Source: Anastrepha obliqua
Lineage: Eukaryota > Arthropoda > Insecta > Diptera > Tephritidae
Reading direction: 5' to 3'
Assembly: GCF_027943255.1 (NCBI RefSeq)
Contig: NC_072893.1
Coordinates: forward strand, 133,113,784-133,177,783
Length of the DNA stretch: 64,000 nucleotides
Of the stretch, positions 10,661 through 23,639 are shown piece after piece. Below the pieces are notes generated by a model. That model was not told the origin of the DNA. It saw nothing but the letters and a program-made list of their open reading frames with translations, and searched no databases. Position 1 is the first letter of the stretch; each line of letters starts with the position of its first letter. The position numbers and the translations under genes are program-made.

Positions 10661-13003
10661 TTGAAAACTTAACGGAAGCATGCGATGCAGCCATGTCCAA
10701 AACTAGCCCCAACAGGCACAACAGCGAACCTGTTTGCTGGTAGACAGCAGACATTGCAGAATTGCGCAGCGAATGTAAAAGAGCAAGGCGAGCCTACCAA
10801 AGATCCAGGGCTAGGGACAGTTTCCAAGAAAACCAGCTCCAATATAAGCAAAGAAGAAAAGCGCTAAAAGAGGCAATTAAAAACAGTAAACGAGGGTGTT
10901 TCCTCAAGCTATGCGACGTTTCCGATAATGTTCCTTAGGGCCTTGGATACAGGCTTGTTATGAAAAAACTTAAAGTATTTAAGCCACTTCCAACAACATG
11001 CCCAGCTACTCTACGTAATGTAGTAGAAACACTGTTCCCCGTGCAAGACACTATACGAGACTACGAATTGGTAAGACTCGGTGAAGGCGACCAAAATGTG
11101 CAGTTAACAAACAAAGAAGAAGTCCTGATGAGCATAAAACGGATAAAAAATAATAAAGCTCCAGGCCCGGATGGAATCTCCAACGAGGCCTTAAAAGTAG
11201 CAATCCAAAGTCGTACCGACATTTTTGTAGATCTCTACAATACATGTCTAAAGGAAGGTACATTTGCAACCAAGTGGAAGCTGCAGAAACTGGTGCTGAT
11301 TCCAAAAGGATCTAAGCCTGCGGAAGTTCCTTCAGGCTACCGCCCCCTGTGCATGCTCGACACCGCAGGGAAAATCCTGGAACGCCTGATCGCAAATCGT
11401 CTGGAGGCTGCTATAGAGAATGTAGGCGGTCTATCACCCCGACAATTCGGATGCCGGAAAGCCCGTTCAACCACAGATGCTGTATCTGCAGTCAAAACCA
11501 TTGCACAGAAGGCGATTGAAGGTACTCGATGGCTATACGGTAGCAAGGAGTACTGCCTAATGGCGACGCTGGACGTTAAGAATGCCTTCAATACGGCGAA
11601 TTGGAACAAAGTTTTAATCGCGCTGAATGGTTTCCACATTCCAATGTGCATTCGTAGGATTGTCGCCAGTTACTTTTCTGACAGAACATTGTGTTATAAA
11701 ACCGATGCTGGTGTAAAAGAGTACAAAATAACTGGCGGAGTTCCACAAGGCTCAGTCCTCGGTCCTTTGTTATGGAACGTTATGTACGATGGAGTTCTGC
11801 GTCTCAATCTACCTCTAGGGTCACAAATTGTAGGATTTTCTGACGACATAGCTGTTGTGGTCGTGGCTAAATCACTCCATCAAACCGAAGAAGCATGCAC
11901 CCATGCTGTTGGCATGGTAAAGGAATGGTTGTGCAACAGTCGTCTAACTCTTGCGGACCATAAAACCGAAGTAGTACTAATTAGCAACAGGAAGATTGCG
12001 GAGTCGGCCAACATAATGGTGGGCGATCATGGCATACGATCGAAGCCATTCATTAAGTACCTGGGAGTAATAATCGACCGTAGGCTTAATTACAAAGAGC
12101 ACTTGGCGTACGCCTGCAGCAGGGCAGCAGAAGCAGTAACGCGAATAATGATGAACATCAGAGGCCCTAGGCAAAACTCTAGGAGACTACTCAACTCTGT
12201 TGCCTCATGGATTATGCTGTATGCAGCTCCAGCATGGGCGGAAGCCACAAATTGCACCTCATATGTGAAGTGCATGAAATCAGTGTACCGATTAAGTGCC
12301 CTCAGAGTGTGCTGCTCGTTTCGCACGGTATCGGAAGACGCCATTATGGTTATAGCAGGACTACTCCCAATCAACCTACTTCAGAATGGGTGATAGCAAG
12401 AGAGTGTAGCCTGCGTTCATGGCAGGAGAAATGGAGCTTGTCCCCCAACGGACGCTGGACGTAGCGTTTGATTCCCACAATTTCCAAATGGATTAACCGT
12501 GAACATGGACAGTTAGATTACTATCTCACCCAAATACTGACGGGACATGGGTGCTTTAAATCCTACTTATGTAGGTTTAAGCACGAAGACGACCCGTACT
12601 GTTCTCATTGTGCACCAGCTGTAGAAGACGCAGAACATGTTTTCTTTGTCTGTCCGCGATTTGTGTTCGAAAGGGAGGAATTAAGCACTAGGGTGGGGAA
12701 GCCAATTTCGGCTGATAACCTAGTGGATATTATGTTAGAGTCAGAAGAACATTGGTCCGCTGTATGTAATATGGCAAAAATAGTAATCTCCAAACTATGT
12801 CGCGCTGAACAACAGCGCAGATCTTCATGAAGAGGTAATAGGCCGCTCCCCCTCCCGTGAAGTACTACTTAACGGTTGTCCCGCGGGAGGGAATCGGAGC
12901 TGAGTGGGTTTTTAGTGGGTGAGCCGAAAGGGAAGTCTCACACTTTTCGGCTTTCAATGCCTTGTGCCACCTCCATAAAAAAAAAAAACAAAACACAAAA
13001 AAA
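10661..13003 (+). mobile_element. R1-clade non-LTR retrotransposon, 5'-truncated
   Basis: The element lacks ORF1 and nearly all of the endonuclease domain. It begins at the endonuclease-RT junction, continues through the full RT and the C-terminal zinc-knuckle region, a GC-richer 3' UTR of about 145 bp, and an A-rich tail at about 12976-13003. A 10-bp repeat flanks it. Clade assignment rests on the RT motifs, on FSDD in place of the usual YADD, and on the absence of an RNase H domain between RT and the zinc knuckle. Base composition is visibly less AT-rich than the flanks. Confidence 0.85.
10663..12830 (+). pseudogene. R1-clade ORF2 fragment (reverse transcriptase)
   Basis: It would encode the RT that copies element RNA at a nicked target. 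The frame is open from the truncation point (ENLTEACDAA...) but has TAG stops at 10741-10743 and 10936-10938, both explainable as TGG to TAG. The longest open stretch is 10960-12393. In its 477 residues are NKAPGPDG (65-72), the catalytic LDVKNAFN (204-211), GGVPQGSVLGPLLWN (259-273) and the catalytic GFSDDIAVV (292-300). A frameshift near 12370-12390 passes the protein into the next frame, and a TAG at 12462-12464 interrupts it. The last part ends with a C-x2-C...H...C knuckle (YCSHC...EHVFFVCPRF) and the stop at 12828-12830. All key RT residues remain, but the protein cannot be made whole. Confidence 0.85.
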
Positions 13004-13013
13004 ACACAAGCTT
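13004..13013 (+). repeat. Probable right target-site duplication of the R1-clade LINE
   Basis: Exact repeat of 10651-10660, immediately 3' of the A-rich tail. Confidence 0.6.
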
Positions 13014-16000
13014 CTGCATAGAACTGTGTAAGTAATGCCCGTTTAAGTAAATGCGCAAAACGGCAATTCATCGCGTAGGCAACGCATTACAATAACGCAA
13101 ATTGAGCTTTAAAATGCCAGGCAGATGCTGCTGATGTGTCCCAGGCGACCAGTAAATGATCTGGTTTGCAGCAAAACAAAATAATAGCAGTAATAATAAT
13201 TGAAGTGTTGAGTACGCAGTGGCTGCGCCTGCCCTCTGGTTGGCGTCTATCTGCGGCCAATCACACCGCCACGCCTGGCTGGCACCATCGACAGTCCATG
13301 CAATAGCGTCGCTGCTATGAGACTGAGGTCTCACTTCATTTCCATTCCTGCGCTGATTGAGTGTTCAATAAACAAATATCGATTTGTTGTTGCAACTGTC
13401 TCGTTTACAGCATTACGCGCTCTGGACCCTTTGTGCCAAATAATGACTCTCGAACTCATCACATCTGGAGTAAGTCAATTGAAGCTGATAAAGTGGCGTT
13501 GAAATATCGCACCTGTAATGGAATAAAGTAGTTGCAAATTTGGGTTTTATAGGCTTTTGATTTTAAATATTTGTGATTACAGCGAAGTGAATTTTTAATA
13601 TTTATTTTCATGTCCAACTTGAACCCCCGATATTTTTGCTAATTTAGCCCCGCCAATTCATGCCCTTAGCGTTGATATTTAGTCTCTACTCCGGCTCGAA
13701 AATGTTGTCATGACAAACCTTTCAGAAATGTTTATTTTTCCACTGCTTGCCACACACATGCGTCTGCCTGCCACCAACCACTTGCCACTCACTCGTTGTT
13801 GCGTCAGATGTATTTTTAGCCACCAGCCGGCGAGCCAATTGTTTGCTATTCAACGTAACGAAATTCTATGCTGCAAGCTATGCGTTAACTTGGCGCAAAT
13901 TCAACAGGCAACAAAACGAGCTGTTGCAAATTATTATGAAAATGAAAATAGAGAGAAAAAAATAAAAAAAAAGTCGCAAAATGTAAAGCAAGTAGAAACA
14001 GCGAATCGAAGCGACAGCCAACAAACAACAAATCATCGCTGTGTGTTGTTGTAGTGAGTACATTAGTGAGCATCAGTCGCTGCGGCGTGTAGCACATTGG
14101 CCGATAGTTTCACGATCACACAAACAGCGCGGAATTAGCTGTTGAGCTAAAATACTTTTGATTACTAAAATTTTACTTTCGAATTCTATTTTATTTTTAT
14201 TTATTTTTTATTCTGCCTCGATTTCTTGCACACAGATTTCTGTATGGTCCACGAAATTTCTTCAATCACTTGTTGGCTGTTCTAATTGGATTCCATTTTC
14301 CGATTTAGTTACATATCTTCCGATATGCTGACGGGCTTTTAATTTTTATTTATTTACTTCTTCCTTCCCTTTTGCTTTAGCCGAGCATTCCCAATTTGCT
14401 GACATTTCGATGACTAATGCGCCCAATTAGCCACTACCGGCAAATTTATTGTTATTGTTTTAGTCCCAGCTGTCGTAATTGTTTATTTTTCGTGCGTACA
14501 TTTGCCATTAAATAAAATGTATAAAAATCACGAAAGTGAAATGCGCGAAATTTACTGTAAAGCAGAAAACTCTCCCAAGGTGTAGACAAAATTCTGAGAC
14601 AAACACTATTCAACAAAGTTTTTATCGAAAAATTCGAGACTAAGATAAAAAGCGATTTTGTATAGGGGAAGCACCTAACTATCTAGAGCCTATAACCTTT
14701 TAAATTTTTTTCACTTCTACGAATACCTTCTATTTATTTCTTCAAGGTTTTTTAAAAGCTTTTGAGCTTTCATAAGAGCTTTTTATTTTATCTTTTAGAG
14801 CCTTCTAGAGACTATTTTTCTGCTCCCGAATTCATCAGTGTTAGATAAATGGTAAAAATAGTTTTACACTTTCGTAAATGACTTTGAGCTTTCCTTAAAG
14901 CTCCCTACTTTATTTTTGAAGTCTTCTAAAAGTTTTCCTAACTGTACAATTGCTCTACGTTAAACACAAAGGTTGCTTCTTAAAGCTTTTAGCCCTTAAA
15001 CCCTGTTCTTTTTTATATTGAATATAAAAAGTTTCATCTAAACTTTGACTATGTGTGGCAAAAATCATTTATATAAATTAAATCGTGGGATCTCTACACC
15101 GTTAGATTAGCAACAAAGAAAAAAAAATTGCATTATAAATTAATTAAGTTCGATTCAATTCATTTTGTAACAAAACTTTCTCTTTCTTCCAGGTATGTTT
15201 TTGAACCAATAAGAACCGGTTTGATATTAATCTACTACGTAAGTAAGTTCCAACTTAGTTTCTCTATGGATAAAAGGACTATATATTTTCCCTTTGAAAG
15301 CCACGGCAAACGCTGCGAATTTCTGTGACATACATTTATGTATAAATTATAGTACAGACAACCTATAGAAGGGAATTGGGACGAGTTGTCATAGACCGTC
15401 GCTGCATGGCTGAAAAACGCTTTTAAAATTACCATTTTTTACGCGTGACAGTCTGCGAATGCGTAGAATAAATGAACACTTGAAAAGTTGAATGACGAAC
15501 AAATTTCGAAAATCACTTCAAACTCAACGGCAGTGAGTATCATCCGACACTTGAATTATTCGTAGACCAGACTGACAGGCCAGCAGCACAGCCAGCGATC
15601 GCGACCTTGACCAAGCGAGATGCGTAAACCAAAATAAACAAGTAATTAAAATAGAGAAACAAAGCAACAAATAGTCCCTTAAAAAATACTGATCAGATAT
15701 TTTGTTGGCATCTAGCGAGGCGTTCGAGGGGAAGCTCAGCGGGATGCAGCTTCAAACATTCTGTAGTACGCTTGCGCACTATGTATGAATGTCGGTTAGC
15801 TCTGTTGTTGTTGCTCTTTACACGCATTCAAACTCTTCTCCTCCCTCTTCTTGGCATTCAACATCAAAGCCTGTAATTGGACTGCGGCTGTAACGCATGC
15901 GCCCCAAGCAATTCTATTTTATTTGCTGCTGGACATGTAGTTTACCTGCGGCAGGCAATCAACCAATCGCCAGAGCAGACAGACAGATATACTCGTGCAC

Positions 16001-18447
16001 ACATGCAGTTAACTCAAACATTAGTGTCTCTATAGAAGCAAAAATCGCTGCCCCTTTTCTGCTAATTTTTAGTTTTTAATGCAAATCAGCGAAACGAAAA
16101 ATGTTTAAACCGCCATCGCCACCGCAGCCACGAACGCAACCGCAACCTCAATCGCTGTGCAACTCAGCAGCATAAAATGCCATTTAGTTGTGCAGAAAAG
16201 CGTTTCGGATTACGATAATTGAAACACAGAACGCCAAATATTTTCAAGTACAAACAATTGAAACTGAAAAAGTGGAAAATTAAGCCAAAACAGAAAGTGT
16301 AAAAAATATTATTTGAATAAATATTGCTAACGTTTGCGAAAAAGGCAAAAACGATAATGAAGTTAATGAACCACAAAATATTTGCATATCACTAAAAGTG
16401 AACACTTAGAATTATAAAAAAAACATAAACTAGAAAACTTGAAAAATGTTTATCAACAATTTTTGATTGTCCAACCAGATCTTAATTTTTTTTTTTTTCA
16501 TTTCTATAACTTCAAATGTTCCCTTTGAAATCAAGTCACAGTCTCAAGTGCTCTTTCCCTCGCAATCCAAATCTGAGGTAATTAATAAAATTCATTCGGT
16601 ATTCAACTCATTTATGCATCAATTTATAAAGACGAGAAAATGTCAGAGCCGTCTTTCCGGCAAGATTTTTTAACAAGCTTTAATTCCATTTAATGAGCTT
16701 TCATAGATTACAAAGTTGCTTGGCAATTGTATGAAATAAATAGAATTTGCTTCGTAGCAAATACCTAACGCTTGGAGATGCTGCGGTTATTTTTTAAATA
16801 GTGAACGCTTTTTATGCCCTTCATGCTTCTGGCATTTTAAAAAGTTGGTATTATTCCACCCTAGTCCACTTCAACGTGTTCATGTCCATTAGCTTTGCTA
16901 CCGACTCTTAATTAATTAATGCAAATTTATTGTATTATTATCTTCCGGAAGATGTGCGCGAGAAGCTTCCAAAACAAATAAAAACAAATTCCATAAATTT
17001 TTCATATCAAATCACATAAAGCAGAATGTATGGCACCATTTCATTATAAAACCATAAATACACAAAAACTTATAAATAAACGCTTTTTAATGAGTCCAAT
17101 TAGTTTATTTTAATTTTTTCCAGTTGTGTTTTACTGGCTTGCTTTAAATGAGCGCTAAGTTTATTTATTAAAACACTTCAAGGGATTAATGATTGACATT
17201 TGTTGCTTTGCTAAACCAGCTGGCTGGGCTTTAATTGAGATCGATGTCTAGTGTCTAGTCTAGTGAATCTTACGAAAACTAATCGCTGATAATTCTTACG
17301 AGTATTATTATTTGATGTTTTTTTTTGGTAAAAAAATTCTAAAATCTTATAGGCATAAGCTATATGTCATAATAATTATTCATTCAACGTTTTGTTACTT
17401 ACAAAAGTAATTATTACAATATTTAGCTACTTTTTCCCATAACTTCACCTCACTTGAGCCTCATTTAAAACGCTGTGTGCTACTTTCGTAACTCGCAAAA
17501 CTCACTTCAAGCAACCGAAAATTAAATTTATGCAAATCCCAGTCTTTTGCCAGACACTCATAAATCTTACAGCTCTTTCAAGCGACAAATTCACAAAATT
17601 TGTATTTATCAAACTTCAAAGCCAACGGCGCCAAATCAACACTAAGACTACAATTACCATACTGACATACCATACAAAAACAACAATAACAGCAAAAAGC
17701 TAAATAAAGGAGGGGACAAATGTGCATACCTGCCTTCGCTAGTCAGATAAAGAGAGGACTGAGGGTGGGAATCGAATACTCAGTGACTGGTAATCGGCTA
17801 AGAAAGAGGAGAAACATCAAAACAAAAACTGGGCACATAAAATATTACAAATTTGACCATCGAAACGGGAAATGAATAAAATTATTTGAAATATTTGAAG
17901 TTTTAACTTACTTTGCATATTTTTGCAAGGAAAAAAAAGAAAAACATTAATTAAAAATATCAAATATTAAATTCCCACTTTTACATATGAATTTTTAGGC
18001 AGATTAAAAAATGCGAGAACCAGAATACAGCAGGTGACGATATACATCATCACTCCAAAAAAAAATTAATTTTTCATTCACTAGCACAAAGGCATGCATG
18101 TTTGTGAGTTTGGTGTAGGCATCGTTTTAGAACCGTTTAGAAAATTTCTCACAATTCTAAGCTAGACTCCATCTACGCACATTCCGCCATTAGTTGTTTT
18201 TTCAGCAACATAACTATTTGTCATTAATTTTTGGATGCCACATCGCATGATCCTCAATCTTAAAGTCAAGTTTAAGAAATTTTATTGAATTACCAATGAT
18301 TTATGAATTATGAAATATTAGGTGTTGCCTATTAATTTAGAGTTTCATAATTTGTGAAAAGCTCAAACTTTCAGAAAAGCGCCAATAACATTAAATTCCC
18401 TGTCAAAAAAGAAGCAAGCAACCTAATTTTTAATACATTAGGTTACT
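13014..18447. other. Longest stretch free of recognised transposons
   Basis: I see no gene or identifiable mobile element apart from the degenerate duplication at 14740-14945. Parts (15560-16150) are less AT-rich and could be untranslated exon or regulatory DNA, but nothing in the sequence proves it. Confidence 0.45.
14740..14945. repeat. Degenerate two-copy tandem repeat, about 122 bp
   Basis: Units beginning tttgagctttc at 14761 and 14883 share 'gagctttc...aagagct/aaagctc', a T-rich centre and 'gccttctag/gtcttctaa'. Identity is perhaps 70 percent by eye. Confidence 0.4.
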
Positions 18448-18960
18448 TTTTTTTAGCAGCAGGAAGCGCTGATGTTGTTGTTGTAGTCTACAGAGCACTT
18501 CTTATCACAGTAAAGCCACCAGTCGCTGTCGTTTATCTCTTCCGAGGTTAGGTCCAGGAAAAAGGCTGTTTCTACACTGTTGAGGTTTGAGGACCATTGA
18601 GGTGCTATGTAGTTGGATTAGGTATATTTGGACATGTGAAGAGGTGGTTAGTGTCCTGCGAGGCATCTTCCCATATCGCACAAATGTTGAGTATTTCGGC
18701 TTTAATTCTAGGGAAGGAGTTTTACCTCTGAATAGGCAGGAGTTGAACGAGTTGCTAGGGTAACGCGGATCTCACGAGTCAGCTGAAGTTTTTCGTCTGT
18801 TATGGATGGTAGTTGGACTTCTATAGCAGTGTTCAGGCAGCGAGAGTGCGTGAAAATGTCTGTCTGTACTTCCTTAGGTCCAGTGACTGTTTTATGTTAG
18901 TTGGAAGAGTCGAAATGCTGAGTCTGAAGCCAATTAGATATAAACTTCCAGGAGTTGTAT
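18448..18960 (-). mobile_element. 3' end of a Jockey-like LINE, decayed
   Basis: On the minus strand, about 18842-18757 reads a coherent block containing CLNTAIEVQLPS, ITDEKLQ and LTREIRVTLA. This resembles the C-terminal part of Jockey-type ORF2 proteins, after the RT and RNase H domains. Further on, another frame gives FLDLTSEEINDSDWW, close to the expected protein end, followed by CAACAA repeats and an A-run (18446-18453 on the plus strand as T). Frameshifts separate the pieces. No RT motifs are present, so this is a 5'-truncated copy. The clade is judged from memory of the family and is uncertain. Confidence 0.6.
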
Positions 18961-21770
18961 GACAATTCAGTCAGCTTAGTAAAATGGAAGGTCCCCCAAT
19001 TAAGAACGAACAGTACTTGAAAATGCATACATATAAGTATATATGGATATACATCATAATTGTTAATTGAATTTGAAAAGGCTTCTCACATGGATCTGTA
19101 CGTTCAGATGAAAAACGCCTATTTGAGAGCCTCGAGAAGTCGTTTTACCTGAAGGGCTCCAAAAAATGTTAAGAAACTTCTGATGAAGAATGTCGAGATT
19201 AGAGAAGATTTTTTTTTCGAGCATTGCACCTCATCTGATCTTGCAGGAGATCAATGGCCCACCCTCGCTTTCATTCATATTGCGCGATAAAAAGTTCCAA
19301 CCTAATTTTATTCTGACTGCTGAGTGTACAAATGTATTTGAATGCCTTCTTATTTGCTGTATTTGCTTCCATTTAATTTATTTTATGTCACTTTGGACAA
19401 GTCATACTCACTCCAGCGAAGCTTCATTTACAGCCAACTGCCCCAGATGTTTTCAATTAAAATTAATGAAGTGCGTACACACATTTTCATAAGCCACAAA
19501 AATTACAAAAACAGCAACTGCTATCAAAATAATAAATAAACGATTAAAGCCGCAAGAGAGGGGGTGTAAAAAGTAGTCTCGAATATTTATTTAACGGTTT
19601 ATGCTTATTACATGCAACTTGCGACATACATATTTTGCAAAGGCCATGCAACGCGTGTCAAAGGAGCCCTTCAATAATTGTCCAGATAAACACAGCAGCC
19701 GCCAGACAAAATTTGTGCTAATTTAAAATTCTTAAATTTGAAAGCATTCAGTAAATATTTTTTTTCGCTTTAAATGTATGCATATATTTTAATGAATGCT
19801 GCAACACACAACAACAGCTGCACCATACTTACACGGCATTTTGAGGCAATTGCCCAATGTTAACACAAGTATAGGGTGCGTGTGTCAATGCGCCTGCGCC
19901 CAGTGGATTGATGAGCTCCTTGTGCTGGATGCGCATAAGTGTGGCAATAAAATAAAAATTAAACATAAACAGGAATGGAAAAACTGTCAGTTCGCCATGT
20001 AATTGCCACTAGGCGCGCATTTGAAGTGCTCCTCAAATTCTAATAAATGTTTTCTTTTAAATGAAAGTCAATTGATTTTGATTTATGCAGACAGTTTTCA
20101 GTTGTATCTGTCACTCATTTTGTGTGAATGCATCCTATTTTTAATAAGCACATACGAACGAAACAGGCGTTCCTTATTCAGCATTTAATTAATGCGGGTT
20201 GCATCTTACAAATTGTGACAAATCGTCTGGCAGTCTGTTGAGGTCAGAGGCTGTGCATGAGGGCTGGAAAAATGGGCGCACTTTTCACTTAGAGTTGTGC
20301 GTTTATTGAACAGCATCTGCCTCATCTCGTATTTGGTAATTATTTGACGTATTGGCCATTGGCACTAACAAATGCCTTTGCACCTACCTTAAATATTCAA
20401 ATTACTTTGTGTCTAAAAATTATGGCTTGGATTTTATTACGTGGATTCTTACCGCCTTTTTGTCATAGTTATTTTCATATTTCATAATTTTCGCCCTTTT
20501 TTTGTATTATATTAGATAATGTTCGGAATTTCGACTTCCTACTTTTTATCTTTGAAGAGCGCAATAAAGTGAATAGCCACTGCTGATAAGCGGCGTTGAA
20601 CAACCTTCGCTATTTGCAAAAACCCAGACGCGCACTAACATACAAACACAAGTGTTTGCGGCTTATTTAGTGCATCCATACATACATATGCACATTCATA
20701 AAACTGAATTTATGGCTAATACGGCAAACTGCTGGGATTATCACTTTGAAATTTAAATTTATTGCAATAAAATTTACTAGAAATCAGAAATACAACTAAA
20801 AGAAATTATAAAAAATGTATAATAAACTTAAAAAATGTATAAAAAAATTAAAAAAAAGTTAAAAATGTTTGAAATTAGTTTGCATTTGTGACAGGTTTTC
20901 AAAAGTTATTGCTTCTTTGTGCGATTATCATATCAAAAAAAATTTCTTTGCGTTTTCGAAAGTATGCACACACAAATGACAGGTTTTAGCCTTAGACACA
21001 GCAGATTATCCAGTTGAGCGTTCCCCAGTTATCGTTTAAACAAATTAAAATAAGAACTAAAATTGAATCCAGTAAATTTTGCCAACCCATTAAAAATACT
21101 TGGCTGCAGCGCAGGTAGTCGGCTACCGCAATCACTTTCGATTGCTGATAAAATCTTTAAAAATAAATGTGATAAATCTCAATTATAAACACCAACAAAA
21201 ATGCTTTGGATAGCAAAGAGCGCTACGAGCGAAAAACAAGCTCCGACTGTACATAAAAGCCAGGCGTTAATAGCCGCAAAGCCGAGTTTTTAATAAATAC
21301 GAAAATTTACATAACTAAAACGCCGAAATGACAGCTCCAAAAAAGTAAAGCCAAACAGTGCAGACCAGTTTCAAATAATTCACTGATCGCGCACTTATTT
21401 AAAAATAACTAAGCTGCGTTAAACATTTTCAAACCACAAGAATTAAGAAGTGAATAATCGCTTTGACACAGCACACAAAATGATGGCGCAGAGGAAATAA
21501 AATATGCAGAATTGAGGCGAACGATGGAGGGAAGCTGTTCACTTAGAAGAAATTAAAAATTGTAGGCGGTTTGAGTGGAGCCTTTGACAGCGCGTACGCT
21601 AAGCAAAACGTTAAGCAATCCTAAGGTGATCATTTTTGAGTTATAGCGATGAAAGATACAGTGAAAAAGTTGGCGGACGTAATAGATCTTAAACCTTCGC
21701 ATTTAGCTTGTTGTTGCATGGAGTTTCGAAACTATTTGATTTTTTTGGCTTCCGCGGACCATCTTTTTCT
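18961..21770. other. Non-coding DNA
   Basis: Only short frames without motifs, A/T runs and scattered CATA repeats. I can name no feature here. Confidence 0.5.
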
Positions 21771-21915
21771 GCTTCTTATTGATTGATGCGATAACCACTA
21801 ACGTGATTTTGCCCGAGTGGAGCGCCAAGTTCTTCTCCACCTGATATTTCCAATGCAGGGGAAGCCTCCCCCTTTCTCTACTACCATCAGCTGGTACCGC
21901 ATCGAATACTTATCT
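21771..21915 (-). mobile_element. Fragment of an RTE-like LINE 3' end
   Basis: The minus strand matches the last part of the LINE at 54041-55250: 21915-21830 corresponds to the segment near 55055-55135 (shared strings include ggtaccagctg and gatgcggtaccagc), and 21808-21786 corresponds to its terminal hairpin region. About 50 bp between the two are missing relative to the other copy. The terminal stem is kept with changed bases: on the minus strand AATCAC (21808-21803), loop GTTA, GTGGTT (21798-21793). A short AAGAAG-like tail follows. It is an old, 5'-truncated copy. Confidence 0.75.
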
Positions 21916-23639
21916 AACCTCATTTAATACAACCGAACTTCAAGACCCATAAAGCCACTGAACGCAAACTTCCCAGCGCCTCGCTAATACCACCACTGAG
22001 GTACCTTCGCTCTATTAGTTTAAAGTTCAAACTTAAAACCCCTTAAAATGGCAAAAGTGGGTGCATTTTTCATTTCTTAGATAACTTATCGCTTGGGCTT
22101 ATCAGCTCTACGCACCAATCTCACACAGCCAAACATACCCACACTTGCCAGGAAAAAAGTTTGGTTTATTATTAAAATACTCTTTATTTAGGATATCGAC
22201 ACACTTGGGTATCATTTTGCATTGGCACTTAAGTCACTTAAGGCCTACTTATGCACGCCACTCAATCACTTACAGGCATGCATAAATACATACCTACGTG
22301 GAGTGTATAAAATTTGCAAAAATTAAAATATGCGTACGAAGAATTTTAAATATTTAAATGCTGATAATGCAAAAGTGAAAAAAGACTTCGTTGTGCTGCT
22401 TGTGGCGGGCGAAGTCAAAAATTATTTATCAAAACTATTCCCAGCAGGTGTGTGTGCGCATGTATAAATATATATGTGTGTGTGTAATGTTATAAAACAT
22501 GAAACGTGATAAGCTTCAATGGCTGTTGAGCGATAAATTACATAAATTATTTACGAAAAGGTTGGTTAGCTGCGGCTCGAATAAAAGTGTGTGGAATAAG
22601 CGGGAGTTAACAAAGCAGATGCAGCAAACGTAAAGAAGAAAAAAGAGGATTCCTCACACTTTTCAATTAGAATTGAATAAAAAATAGAAAATCAAAAACA
22701 AAATCTTGTCCCGCTATTCAGCCGCTGTCATTTCAAACATCCAAAACCACTGCTCTATTTAAATATTTGTTTCCATTTTATGCATTGCGACATGGCACGA
22801 CATTCACAAATGTTTATTACAAAAACACTTAAATCCCCAATTAATTGAAGCATTCAACTTTATTGTTACATATTAAATTCCTATTAAAAATCAATAAATG
22901 CATGCGTGCTCTATAAATCGCTAAGAAAGCATAAAACAGAAGTCGTTGAATGCAATATTTATAGCAATGCAAAGCTTGACCCCAATGATCATGTGACTGA
23001 TAATGCAAGTACCCATACACACACATGCGCACATAGCCACACGAATGTGTGTAAGTACATCCGCTGCTCGCAAACATCGCGAGTGCCAACTAAGGTCAGG
23101 CGCTGATTGCTGGCCGCAGCCCAGCTTAGATTGCCACCAACGGAGAAAATGCATTTACACTAAACTATGTGTGCATGCGCGTATGTATGTGTGTATGCAG
23201 CATGTAATAGAAATCCACAAAAATACTGAATAATAAAAATTCTATGGTGTATTAAGTTCCTTTTTAATTGGGCGATGGCAAGAAATACAGGCCTGAAACT
23301 AGGAATACAGTAGCTGGCGTGAAAGTGTGGCATGAAGAGGAGTAGCGCGCAGCGTGAGAATAGGGCTTGCATTGATGAAGGCTAGTAAAGTATTGCTTTG
23401 TTATTAGATCAAATGTAATAGGGCGTGAGGCATACAATTTGTTAGTTTATTTATAATGGCAGTGAATAGAAATAATGGCAGAAAACGCAGCAAGCAGGAA
23501 AAGATCCAAGTAAACTGAGGGTGCAAGGCATTTGAAACAAAAAATAAAAACAAAAAAGGGGGAATAAAAGAAAAACCGATACCACAAAATATAATTTTTA
23601 ATATGAAAAATGTTGTTTGTTGCACACTGTATTTTCAAT
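21916..23639. other. Non-coding DNA with CA/GT repeats
   Basis: GT-type repeats near 22447-22485 and CA/GT tracts near 23015-23055 and 23165-23200. No gene is visible. Confidence 0.5.

Noticed and set aside
13710..14054. A 114-residue frame with a basic C-terminus
   Set aside because: No family motif, several overlapping frames of similar length on both strands, and A-rich composition account for it.
15560..16150. Promoter or 5' untranslated exon of a host gene
   Set aside because: The sequence is less AT-rich, but I see no defined core promoter combined with a coding exon, so it stays unassigned.
17755..17815. Another tRNA-like or SINE head (ggaatcgaatactc)
   Set aside because: It resembles a B box only loosely. 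There is no A box at a sensible distance and no SINE body.
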